From: Wansuia hejianensis
GTDB lineage: Bacteria > Bacillota > Clostridia > Lachnospirales > Lachnospiraceae
Length of the DNA: 64,000 nt
NCBI RefSeq assembly: GCF_014337215.1
Contig: NZ_CP060635.1
Coordinates: 1,005,501 to 1,069,500 of the forward strand
Direction of reading: 5' to 3'
Below are positions 17,895-25,230 of the stretch, piece by piece. Position numbers and translations under genes: made by a program. The notes under the pieces are model-generated. The model did no database searches. It was not told where the DNA came from and worked only from the letters and a program-made list of their open reading frames with translations. The number at the start of each line of letters is the position of its first letter. The first letter of the stretch is position 1.

Positions 17895-18812
17895 ATGGAA
17901 GTCGTTACATTTACAGTAGAGGCGAGTGATGAGGGGACGCGGATTGACAGCTATCTCGCTCAGGAGCTTAATTCCCTTTCTCGTTCTTATCTACAGAAAA
18001 TACTGAAGGGCGGCGGTGTGACCGCAGACGGGCAACAGGTGAAAGCCAATTACCGCGTCCGGGAAGATGAACAGATCATTCTCATGATTCCAGAGGAACA
18101 GGAGCCGGATATACTCCCGGAAAATATTCCTCTGGATATTTTATATGAAGATGAAGAACTTCTGGTAGTCAATAAACCGAAAGATATGGTTGTCCATCCC
18201 GCGGCCGGGCATTACCAGCACACGCTGGTAAATGCGTTGATGTTCTATTGTAAGGGAAGGCTGTCCGGAATCAACGGTATGCTCCGACCAGGCATTGTGC
18301 ACCGGATTGACAAAGACACCACAGGAACTCTGGTTGTCTGTAAGACTGACAGAGCGCACCAGGCGCTGGCTTCACAGCTGGCTGTTCACAGCATTACCCG
18401 GAAATACCGGGCAATTATCCATGGAACTCTTTCCGAAGACCAGCTTACCATAGAGGGGCCCATCGGCCGTCATCCGACGGAACGAAAGAAAATGGCTGTT
18501 AATTTAAAAAACGGAAAACCGGCGGTAACACACGTAAGCGTCCTCGGGCATTTCAAAGGCTATTCTTACATCGAATGTGTCCTGGAGACTGGTAGAACCC
18601 ATCAGATACGGGTTCATCTGGCAAGTATCGGCCATCCGCTTCTGGGAGACGTGCTATATGGGCCGAAAAAGTGCCCATTTTCCGGCCTTCAGGGCCAGAC
18701 CCTCCACGCGATGGTGTTAGGCTTCCAGCACCCTGTGAGCGGAAACTACATGGAATTCACAGCACCGCTTCCAGAATATTTTCAGAAATTGCTGATAAAA
18801 TTAGGCTGCTGA
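17895..18812 (+). CDS. RluD-family 23S rRNA pseudouridine synthase
   Basis: 305 aa. An N-terminal S4 domain (IDSYLAQELNSLSRSYLQKIL) is followed by the catalytic domain with GIVHRIDKDTTGTLVV, where the Asp is the catalytic residue. It converts specific uridines in rRNA. It follows lspA by 3 bp, the lspA-rluD order seen in many Firmicutes (ylyB). A second member of the family lies at 49304-50296. Confidence 0.92.
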   Translation: MEVVTFTVEASDEGTRIDSYLAQELNSLSRSYLQKILKGGGVTADGQQVKANYRVREDEQIILMIPEEQEPDILPENIPLDILYEDEELLVVNKPKDMVVHPAAGHYQHTLVNALMFYCKGRLSGINGMLRPGIVHRIDKDTTGTLVVCKTDRAHQALASQLAVHSITRKYRAIIHGTLSEDQLTIEGPIGRHPTERKKMAVNLKNGKPAVTHVSVLGHFKGYSYIECVLETGRTHQIRVHLASIGHPLLGDVLYGPKKCPFSGLQGQTLHAMVLGFQHPVSGNYMEFTAPLPEYFQKLLIKLGC

Positions 18813-18838
18813 AAAAACATTCATGATTTTTCTATTAC

Positions 18839-18867
18839 TGTACAATTTTCTGATTTTGTATTATAAT
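18839..18867 (+). promoter_or_regulatory. Promoter of the cytidylate-kinase-like gene
   Basis: TATAAT at 18862-18867 with a TGTACA hexamer 17 bases upstream (18839-18844). The -35 match is partial. Confidence 0.55.
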
Positions 18868-18905
18868 GAAAACAAGACAAATGTATATAGAAGGGAGGCG
18901 TCTTT

Positions 18906-19562
18906 ATGAATACTATATTAACGATCGGACGGCAATATGGAAGTGCAGGACATCAGATCGGACAAGAACTTGCAAAACAGCTGAATATACCCTGCTATGA
19001 CAAAGAGCTTCTGGACCGGGCGGCAAAGGACAGTGGCCTGTGCAAGGAAGTTTTTGAGAACCATGACGAGAAACCCACGAACAGTTTCCTCTATTCACTG
19101 GTAATGGATACTTATTCTTACGGCTATTCTTCCAGTGTCTTATCAGATATGCCCCTGAACCAGAAGGTTTTTCTGGCTCAGTTTGACAGCATTAAAAAGC
19201 TGGCGCAAGAGGGGCCTTGTGTGATCATAGGAAGATGCGCAGATTATGCATTGGAGGATAATCCTAACTGCCTCAGTGTTTTTATTCATGCTGATCTCGA
19301 TAAACGAATACGGAGGATCGCAAGGCTTTACAGCCTGACCGATGCCAAGGCAAAGGATAAAATCATCAAGACTGACAAACGCCGGGCCAGCTACTATAAC
19401 TATTATACAAGCAAAAAATGGGGCGATCTGGATAGCTATAATCTGTCGCTGGACAGCGGCCTTCTCGGTATTGACGGAACAGTCTCCATGCTGAAATACG
19501 CTATAGACCTGAAAGAAAAAAACTGTAAGAAAAAAATATTTGACTGTGAACCTAAAGTCTGA
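18906..19562 (+). CDS. Cytidylate kinase-like family protein
   Basis: 218 aa. It begins TILTIGRQYGSAGHQIGQELAKQL, the P-loop region of the cytidylate-kinase-like family in which the classical Walker lysine is displaced, and continues with a long helical insertion and the IIGRCADYAL segment. It presumably phosphorylates a nucleoside monophosphate or similar substrate, but family members are poorly characterised. It is monocistronic, with a promoter at 18839 and a terminator at 19586. AGGGAGG precedes the ATG. Confidence 0.85.
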   Translation: MNTILTIGRQYGSAGHQIGQELAKQLNIPCYDKELLDRAAKDSGLCKEVFENHDEKPTNSFLYSLVMDTYSYGYSSSVLSDMPLNQKVFLAQFDSIKKLAQEGPCVIIGRCADYALEDNPNCLSVFIHADLDKRIRRIARLYSLTDAKAKDKIIKTDKRRASYYNYYTSKKWGDLDSYNLSLDSGLLGIDGTVSMLKYAIDLKEKNCKKKIFDCEPKV

Positions 19563-19585
19563 GAAAGAGCTCAGTTCGTATCCAA

Positions 19586-19630
19586 GGACTGCTGCGAATC
19601 ATTTACTGTGATAAGCGGCGGTCCTTTTAT
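19586..19630 (+). terminator. Terminator after the cytidylate-kinase-like gene
   Basis: 10-bp stem (19586-19595 with 19615-19624, G-U pairs included), 19-base loop, then TTTTATTG. It also lies 13 bases from the stop of the convergent gene. Confidence 0.7.
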
Positions 19631-19642
19631 TGCACTTTCCGG

Positions 19643-20377
19643 TCAGCGCCTGCGCGGAACGCGTTCCGGCCATCCGGATATATTTCCATTCAGTATGGCA
19701 GAAAACATCCGGTCTTTTACTCCAGGGTCCCTTTGATTAAGTGAGGCCAGAAGTTCTTTGGCATACTGGCGTTTTGTATAGCCGTCTGCCGGGCAGGGAT
19801 TTTTCTGTATGGGCAGTTCATATCGGTTTTTAAAACCAATCACATCTGCTTCACTGACAAACATCATCGGGCGTATGACTGTCAGATCCATCCGATCCAG
19901 ATAGGTCCTGGGAGAAAAGCAGTGGAAACGTCCCTCATAGATCAGCGAAAGCAGCATTGTTTCCACAAGATCATCTCGGTGATGGGCATAAGCAACCTTA
20001 TTGCAGCCCAGCTCCTTTACCGCCTGGTTCAGGGCTCCTTTGCGCATTTTGGCGCAGAGAGAGCAGGGGTTTTCCTCTTTTCGTTCCTGAAAGATGATCC
20101 TGGCAATCTCAGTCCGGACCACGGTATACGGCACTCCCAGTGTATCACAGACTTTTGCTATCTCTTCGAAATCCGATTCCTGAAATCCAAGATCCACTGT
20201 AACGGCACGAAGTAAAAAGGATTTTGGATAAAAACGCTTCAGACCGTGAAGCGCATAGAGCAGTGTCAGACTGTCTTTTCCGCCGGATACCCCGACCGCA
20301 ATCTGATCCCCTTCCTCTATCATCTGATATTCATCTACAGCCTTCCTGGTCAGGCTCAATAATTGCTGCAATTTCAT
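19643..20377 (-). CDS. TtcA-like tRNA thiolation PP-loop ATPase
   Basis: N-type PP-loop protein (244 aa) with SGGKDS (near residue 31), the PCSLCAKMRKG Cys-x2-Cys motif in the middle, and a further C-terminal cysteine (KNPCPADG), as in TtcA/TtuA enzymes that use an iron-sulfur cluster to thiolate tRNA. TtcA proper modifies cytidine 32; a related 2-thiolation target is possible. GGAGGTT precedes the ATG. It is divergent from the AI-2E-type gene. Confidence 0.88.
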   Translation of the reverse strand: MKLQQLLSLTRKAVDEYQMIEEGDQIAVGVSGGKDSLTLLYALHGLKRFYPKSFLLRAVTVDLGFQESDFEEIAKVCDTLGVPYTVVRTEIARIIFQERKEENPCSLCAKMRKGALNQAVKELGCNKVAYAHHRDDLVETMLLSLIYEGRFHCFSPRTYLDRMDLTVIRPMMFVSEADVIGFKNRYELPIQKNPCPADGYTKRQYAKELLASLNQRDPGVKDRMFSAILNGNISGWPERVPRRR

Positions 20378-20486
20378 ATTTTAAACCTCCGAAATAAAGA
20401 CGATACTTATTATATAAGATTTTATCTAATTTGTAAATTGAGTTTCATAATTATTCATACTTAGGACATAATTCGCGGAGGAGTTT

Positions 20487-20496
20487 GTGGTATAAT
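20487..20496 (+). promoter_or_regulatory. Extended -10 promoter of the AI-2E-family gene
   Basis: TGG directly before TATAAT (20491-20496) forms an extended -10 element. No good -35 hexamer is visible. The ATG is 60 bases downstream. Confidence 0.55.
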
Positions 20497-20555
20497 GGGC
20501 GTTAGCGGGTTAAAGCAAGCCAGCATATTTTATAAATCAACCGGGGAGACAGAAC

Positions 20556-21893
20556 ATGAAGTTTAAACCTGAAAGAAAACACTTACAATGGGGAATAACG
20601 GCATTTTTAGTGATTGCCGCAGCTATTTTATTTTACTATGTCATATTTCATATGGGCTCTTTGAAAAGCGGAATCAGCCTTCTGTTCAGTATCCTGACGC
20701 CTTTGATATACGGCGCGGTGATCGCTTATTTATTCTGGCCTCTTGTAAAATTGTTTGAGCGAAAAGTGTTTTTTCCTCTTTTCTCTAAAATGAAGGTTAC
20801 CTTTAAGAAAAAAGGGCAGAAGGTCATCCGGCTCGTCAGCATTCTGCTGACTCTTTTTCTCATAATACTCGGTATCTATATTTTAATGGCCATGCTGATT
20901 CCTCAGATCATTAACAGCATCATGAACATAGCTGATAATTTTCCGCGCTATATAGACAATATCCAGACCTGGCTGTCCGATATGCTGAAAGAGCATCCAG
21001 ACATGCAGACAAGCGTGAATGACATGATCAACAGCCTTTCCGTAAAGGCCGAAGACTGGATGACGCATGATCTCGTCCCACAGTTGAACAGTCTGCTGAA
21101 GGATCTGTCTTCAGGCCTGATGGGAATTGTTAATTTTCTGAAGAATTTAATACTGGGCCTGATCGTTTCCATCTATATCCTGCTCAGCAAGGAATCAATC
21201 ACGGGAAATATCAAGAAAGGCCTTTACGCACTTTTTAAACCAGAACGCGCCAATCATATCATCAAAGATATCCGTTACATTGATAAGACCTTTGGCGGCT
21301 ATATTATAGGAATGCTACTGGATTCACTGAATATTGCGGTCCTCTGTTATATTGGGACAACGCTGCTGGGAATGCCCTATTCAATCTTTATCAGTGTAAT
21401 TGTCGGAGTGACGAACGTAATCCCATTTTTTGGACCCTACCTGGGCGCTATTCCCAGTGCCATATTAATTTTTATGGTCGATCCGATTCAGGCACTGTAC
21501 TTTATCATATTTATTTTCATCCTGCAGCAGATCGACGGGAATTTTATCGCACCCAGAATTATCGGGGACTCCACAGGCATGAGCCCTCTGATGGTTCTCG
21601 CTGCAATCATGATCGGCGGTGGAATGTTCGGCATACCCGGAATGGTAATCGGTGTTCCTGTATTTGCGATCATCTGCACAATCATACGTAATTATGTAGG
21701 GAGCCTGCTCAGGAAGAAAAAACTACCGACCGATCATTCCCTCTATACGAATGTCGATCATGTGGATTCTGACACGAATGAAATTATATATTCTAATACA
21801 AAAAAAGACGTAACATCAGATGAGGTATTCTGCTTTGACTTTGACGAAGAAACATCTTCCAGCTCTAAAATTGACAAAAACGGGAAAGAGTGA
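20556..21893 (+). CDS. AI-2E family transporter (UPF0118)
   Basis: 445 aa polytopic membrane protein of the family named after E. coli TqsA. Two N-terminal helices, a soluble central region, and a C-terminal set of helices with the GVTNVIPFFGPYLGAIPSA motif and the QQIDGNFIAPRIIG segment are visible. The substrate is not predictable: members export or exchange varied small molecules or sodium. A charged cytoplasmic tail of about 60 residues follows the last helix. GGGGAGA precedes the ATG. Confidence 0.88.
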   Translation: MKFKPERKHLQWGITAFLVIAAAILFYYVIFHMGSLKSGISLLFSILTPLIYGAVIAYLFWPLVKLFERKVFFPLFSKMKVTFKKKGQKVIRLVSILLTLFLIILGIYILMAMLIPQIINSIMNIADNFPRYIDNIQTWLSDMLKEHPDMQTSVNDMINSLSVKAEDWMTHDLVPQLNSLLKDLSSGLMGIVNFLKNLILGLIVSIYILLSKESITGNIKKGLYALFKPERANHIIKDIRYIDKTFGGYIIGMLLDSLNIAVLCYIGTTLLGMPYSIFISVIVGVTNVIPFFGPYLGAIPSAILIFMVDPIQALYFIIFIFILQQIDGNFIAPRIIGDSTGMSPLMVLAAIMIGGGMFGIPGMVIGVPVFAIICTIIRNYVGSLLRKKKLPTDHSLYTNVDHVDSDTNEIIYSNTKKDVTSDEVFCFDFDEETSSSSKIDKNGKE

Positions 21894-21994
21894 AGCAGTA
21901 AAAAATAATTTTGCTGCTGTAAACTCTTTTAATATCTGATTGAGTGATTTATATCCATAAAGACCATAATATATAGTAACTAATCGGAGAATCC

Positions 21995-22037
21995 AGCCGA
22001 AAGGATTACATAAATATATTATGTAATCCTTTCGGCT
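21995..22037. terminator. Long perfect inverted repeat, probable bidirectional terminator
   Basis: A 19-bp perfect stem (21995-22013 with 22019-22037) around ATATA lies between the convergent AI-2E-type and recombinase genes. T-richness after the stem is modest (GCTTTATGG). It lies 1.2 kb outside the prophage repeat and so is not part of the element. Confidence 0.6.
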
Positions 22038-22062
22038 GCTTTATGGTCATTCACTTTAACCC

Positions 22063-23130
22063 TTATTTTTCTGCTTCTCTGAGCTGGACTGCTGTTGCAG
22101 CTTTTCGCCGTCTTGATTCATTCATAGCTGCATAGTGTTTCTTTGTCGTATTTACATCCTTATGTCCAAGTACATCAGCAACCAGATAGATATCGCCTGT
22201 TTCCTCATACAACGCTGTGCCGTAAGTGCTGCGCAGCTTATGCGGGGTAATCTTTTTAGCCGTAGTCACTCGGCTGGCATATTTTTTGACCAGATTTTCT
22301 ACGGTTTTCACATTAATCCGTTTCTTCTGCGAGGAGTAGAAGAGTGCGTGTTCATGGCCGGCCACAGGAGTGATTCCAGAACGGATTTCCATGTAATCCT
22401 TCAAAGCCTTCTCAACCTCAGGCCCAAAATAAACAATCATTTCATTTCCGCCTTTACGTACAACGCGGATCCCATTATTCCTGAAATCTACATCTTCCAG
22501 ATCCAGGCCGACACATTCTGAAACTCGAACGCCCGTTCCGAGCAGGAGAGTGATAATCGCAAGATCTCTGTATTTTGTCTTTTCATAATATTTTCTCTGA
22601 TGCGGCGTCATGGTACTTCCGCAGGACTCTACAAAATCCAGCAGCTTGGCAACCTCATCCGCTTCGAGACGGATAATTTCCTTTTGATGAAGTTTGGGCA
22701 TATCAATCAAGAGCGTAGGGTTAGTTTGGATTAGTTCGTGTTTGTAATAATATGCATAAAAGGTACGCAGTGCTGATAATTTACGTTTAATGCCTTTTTC
22801 GCCGTTTGTTATATACTCATCAGATTCTGGAGGCTGGTACGCCTTCAGATATTCAATATATTCCTCCAGATCAAGCGCTGTAATCTGGTCCAGGACATCA
22901 GGAGTAAGCGTATCTGCTGATGAATTCCTGAAAACAGGATTTTCCTCCAGAAGAAACTGAAAAAAGATACGGATATCATAGGCGTATTTAATACGCGTAC
23001 TGGTGGATGTGGTTGTGCTGATGGCCCGGAAAAAATCTTTTGAAAATTCAGGAAGAGTCTTCAAAACTTCCCGAAGCTTCAGAGTGTTTTCCATATCTGT
23101 CTGTTCGTGATAGGTGACGCGTTTATCCAT
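22063..23130 (-). CDS. Tyrosine recombinase, XerS/XerA-like single-chain Xer type
   Basis: 355 aa site-specific recombinase. An N-terminal SAM-like DNA-binding domain (about residues 30-130) precedes the catalytic domain with the full set: Arg202 (GTGVRVSE), Lys226, His297 and Arg300 (TPHKLRSTYG), His323 (LGHKD) and Tyr333. Length exceeds XerC/XerD (about 300 aa) and matches streptococcal XerS (about 356 aa). GGAGG lies 7 bases before the ATG. The 19-bp prophage repeat, half of a dif-like site, begins 89 bp upstream, outside the gene, so the protein is taken as a host chromosome-dimer resolvase that the phage exploits. XerS identity is inferred from length and from the adjacent site. Confidence 0.85.
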   Translation of the reverse strand: MDKRVTYHEQTDMENTLKLREVLKTLPEFSKDFFRAISTTTSTSTRIKYAYDIRIFFQFLLEENPVFRNSSADTLTPDVLDQITALDLEEYIEYLKAYQPPESDEYITNGEKGIKRKLSALRTFYAYYYKHELIQTNPTLLIDMPKLHQKEIIRLEADEVAKLLDFVESCGSTMTPHQRKYYEKTKYRDLAIITLLLGTGVRVSECVGLDLEDVDFRNNGIRVVRKGGNEMIVYFGPEVEKALKDYMEIRSGITPVAGHEHALFYSSQKKRINVKTVENLVKKYASRVTTAKKITPHKLRSTYGTALYEETGDIYLVADVLGHKDVNTTKKHYAAMNESRRRKAATAVQLREAEK

Positions 23131-23218
23131 GGTTAAACCTCCAAACCGTTAGAATAGAAGAAAGCATATTACAATATATAAAGCTCAGTGTTATATAGGT
23201 TATATTATTCCACCACAA

Positions 23219-23237
23219 AACTATTCGGAAAACACAG
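23219..23237 (+). repeat. Left attachment repeat (attL core)
   Basis: AACTATTCGGAAAACACAG, identical to 28933-28951. At this end the right-hand arm is degenerate (TGTGGCATTTTTCGAAAG), so the phage appears to bring one good recombinase arm plus the core, as in other Xer-exploiting elements. Confidence 0.8.
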
Positions 23238-23488
23238 TGTGGCATTTTTCGAAAGCGAAGGATTCCCGAAGCGGTAGTTCTGACGTGCGACCTTTATTTC
23301 CCATGGGAGCACGGCGGTCAGAACTATTTGAAAAATCCTTGTTTTCCGAAAGCGGAGCGGTAGTTGCTCACAACCAGAACATATATTCTGGCAAGCGTCT
23401 TCCTGAATAGTTAAATTTACTATTCAGTATAAACGCTTAAAAATAGATTGTCAAACTATCCATTTTACCATATATAATTATCCAAATC
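23238..23488. other. Hairpin-rich noncoding region of the prophage (origin/packaging/attP candidate)
   Basis: No gene is seen here. Three hairpins follow one another. First, AGTTCTGAC (23276-23284) pairs with GTCAGAACT (23317-23325), with GTGC/GCAC inside and AAGGATT/AATCCTT outside. Second, CCAGAA (23374-23379) pairs with TTCTGG (23386-23391). Third, CTGAATAGT (23403-23411) pairs with ACTATTCAG (23419-23427) inside AAGCGT (23393-23398) and ACGCTT (23433-23438). GTTTTCCGAA at 23341-23350 is an inverted copy of the attL stretch TTCGGAAAAC. Filamentous phages keep replication origins, packaging signals and folded attachment sites in such intergenic hairpins; which role applies here is not known. 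Confidence 0.65.
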
Positions 23489-23674
23489 TTAATTACCCAA
23501 TTCTTCAACAGTTACACTTAAAACAAGTTGCAAACCTGGAAAACCTGAACCCAAATGTAAATAGGTATGTCCCACTTCTAAATCATTCTCAAAGCTAAAA
23601 AAAGTTTTAGACCGTTTACCGACTTTACCGCGTATATCTACACGAACAAGCTTATAATAATAAATCTTATCCAT
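23489..23674 (-). CDS. Small prophage protein of unknown function
   Basis: 61 aa, starting MDKIYYYKLVRVDIRGKVG, from the ATG at 23674 with AGGGAG upstream. It is rich in beta-forming residues, has no signal or membrane segment and was not recognised. It is the first gene after the leftward promoter near 23779-23807, under the predicted repressor operators, and sits where some inoviruses place an early or ssDNA-binding gene. The reading frame upstream to 23755 lies in promoter DNA. Confidence 0.6.
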   Translation of the reverse strand: MDKIYYYKLVRVDIRGKVGKRSKTFFSFENDLEVGHTYLHLGSGFPGLQLVLSVTVEELGN

Positions 23675-23750
23675 TCTTTCTTCTCCCTTTCTACCTTTTG
23701 TTTGATTAAAAAAAGTTTTCATGGTACAATATATATAGAAACTGTTTAAT

Positions 23751-23807
23751 AACAAGTGTTAACACTTGTTATACTTATAAGATACCACATATGTTAACAC
23801 TTGTCAA
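23751..23807. promoter_or_regulatory. Prophage control region: palindromic operators and leftward promoter
   Basis: A perfect 20-bp palindrome (AACAAGTGTT at 23751-23760, AACACTTGTT at 23761-23770) shares TGTTAACACTTGT (23757-23769) with a second copy at 23792-23804. On the minus strand TTGACA (complement of 23802-23807), a 17-base spacer and TATCTT (complement of 23779-23784) form a promoter overlapping the second copy. It lies between the divergent 61-aa gene and the ribbon-helix-helix gene, as expected for a phage repressor switch. Confidence 0.7.
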
Positions 23808-23833
23808 CACCAATTTGAATGTGAGTTGATCTT

Positions 23834-24010
23834 ATGGCATCGAAAGAAAAAATGACAGGAATTAGACTATCAAATGACCAAAATGCTAAAATCAGATATA
23901 TAGCTGATTTTAACCACAGAAAACTAAATGATGAATTTAGACTTATTGTGGACAAACATATTCAAGCATTTGAATATGAACATGGTGAAATTAAAGTAGA
24001 AAAAGAATAA
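23834..24010 (+). CDS. Ribbon-helix-helix type DNA-binding protein, probable prophage repressor
   Basis: 58 aa, MASKEKMTGIRLSNDQNAK and on. The pattern is a short basic N-terminus, a beta strand (MTGIRLS), helix (NAKIRYIADF), turn and helix (NDEFRLIVDKHIQAF), which fits the Arc/MetJ-type fold. The start at 23834 has only a weak ribosome site (GTGAGTTGAT). Divergence from the leftward gene and the palindromes in between support a repressor role. The coiled-coil gene follows after 13 bp. The fold is called from the pattern only. Confidence 0.65.
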   Translation: MASKEKMTGIRLSNDQNAKIRYIADFNHRKLNDEFRLIVDKHIQAFEYEHGEIKVEKE

Positions 24011-24023
24011 AGGAGGATCTTAT

Positions 24024-24284
24024 ATGTTAGAAAGAAAGGATTTAGAAGCAATAGCAAAATTAATTGATGTAAAATTAGAAAAGACCGAAAGAATACTATT
24101 AGATGAAATTGTGAGAACCCAAAACATACTAGAAGAAAAAATCAATACTGTACAAAAAAATATTGATGAATTAAAACAGTATTATAAAATCACAAGACTG
24201 GAAAGTGATAATACATCTCTGTTAATTCAAATGATTACTGAATTACAGAAGAGAGTCACAGAATTAGAATCTAAAATAGCATAA
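24024..24284 (+). CDS. Coiled-coil protein of unknown function
   Basis: 86 aa, almost entirely helical, with heptad-like leucine/isoleucine spacing from about residue 8 to the end (VKLEKTERILLDEIV, then VQKNIDELKQYY, then TELQKRVTELESKI). AAAGGAGG precedes the ATG. It is co-transcribed with the upstream repressor candidate and ends before a shared terminator hairpin. It may be a partner or antirepressor of the repressor, or a superinfection factor; nothing decides between these. Confidence 0.65.
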   Translation: MLERKDLEAIAKLIDVKLEKTERILLDEIVRTQNILEEKINTVQKNIDELKQYYKITRLESDNTSLLIQMITELQKRVTELESKIA

Positions 24285-24290
24285 ATAAAA

Positions 24291-24378
24291 GAGGAAACAG
24301 AATAAAAGAGATTCCAGCCAAGCGGTCGCTATTGCATACGCTCCCGATCAGCCGGAACCTCTTTTATTCTATTTCCTC
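24291..24378. terminator. Long hairpin shared by the convergent coiled-coil and rep genes
   Basis: GAGGAAA (24291-24297) and AGAATAAAAGAG (24299-24310) pair with CTCTTTTATTCT (24359-24370) and TTTCCTC (24372-24378): 19 bp with one mismatch. Both sides carry A/T runs, so it can terminate in both directions. The rep stop codon (24364-24366) lies within the right arm. Confidence 0.7.
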
Positions 24379-25137
24379 TGCAGCTAGTATAAGACCATGA
24401 TTTTGATAGTATTCCACAATTCGCTTCGTCAATCCCAAGTCACAGGTCACCCGCTTGAAATGTTCATGCTCTTCCTGCATCTCATAACGGAGAAGCTCGA
24501 CCTCTGCCCCTTCTAAGAAATACAACTGTTCAATAGGCTTCTGAACGTTCCGAGAGCACCAGAAACGCTTCTTACCGGATGTGCTTGTGCAAAGCTCTTT
24601 TGTAATGTACTTAGTAACATACTTAGCTACCGCTTGATTATTTTGAACTTCTGTAGCAGTTGTCCATCCAAAGCCGTAATCTGTGATGTTATAAATCGGT
24701 TCCCCCTCTTTCGTGAAGTGTCCGCTGAACTGCATCTGTAGTTCTGGACAGCAGGAGAGTAGTCCATGAAAATGATATGCCCCGTCCTTATGCAGTTCCG
24801 GAACGATCAAGTATTTCATATCCGGGCATTTTCTCAATTTAAGGTTCTTAAACCATTTTGAAACTTTTTTAGAGCATTCCGCATAATCATACCGATTGAC
24901 TTGTTTTGCGTCTAAAGTAAGAGTGATAAACCATTCCCAATGATTAGACTTTGACACACTGTATATAGACTGGATTGTCCTATTTTGACTATTCCTAATA
25001 CTGCGTTCTATATCTGGTTCTGTATTCAGTTTTTTCTTCTCTTCTTCTTTTTTTCCACCAGTATATACAGGGTGTGAGTAGATACGTGTTTCTGTTTCCC
25101 CGTCCACATAATGCAGACATTTCACGTTATATACCAT
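24364..25137 (-). CDS. Rolling-circle replication initiator (HUH Rep) of the prophage
   Basis: 257 aa. Motif 1 is WFITLTL (69-75), the HUH metal-binding motif 2 is HFH (122-124, in GAYHFHGLL) and motif 3 is KYVTKYITK with candidate nucleophile tyrosines 173 and 177. Such proteins nick the double-stranded form to start single-strand synthesis. TAGGGGGTG upstream of the ATG resembles the other phage ribosome sites. It is the last gene of the leftward block and ends in the shared hairpin. The nick site was not identified. Confidence 0.85.
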   Translation of the reverse strand: MVYNVKCLHYVDGETETRIYSHPVYTGGKKEEEKKKLNTEPDIERSIRNSQNRTIQSIYSVSKSNHWEWFITLTLDAKQVNRYDYAECSKKVSKWFKNLKLRKCPDMKYLIVPELHKDGAYHFHGLLSCCPELQMQFSGHFTKEGEPIYNITDYGFGWTTATEVQNNQAVAKYVTKYITKELCTSTSGKKRFWCSRNVQKPIEQLYFLEGAEVELLRYEMQEEHEHFKRVTCDLGLTKRIVEYYQNHGLILAAEEIE

Positions 25138-25230
25138 ACAGCACCCCTATGTAGTTTACTTTAATACACTAAACTATTAAATAAGTTATCCACAAAGATT
25201 TTAAGACCTGAGTCTTAAGTGTTGCCATAG

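Noticed and set aside
21995..22037. Perfect inverted repeat as an element end or attachment site
   Set aside because: No second copy is seen in the window, and it sits between two convergent genes as a terminator would.
22063..23130. Recombinase as the prophage's own integrase
   Set aside because: It lies outside the 19-bp repeat and has Xer rather than phage-integrase length and architecture.
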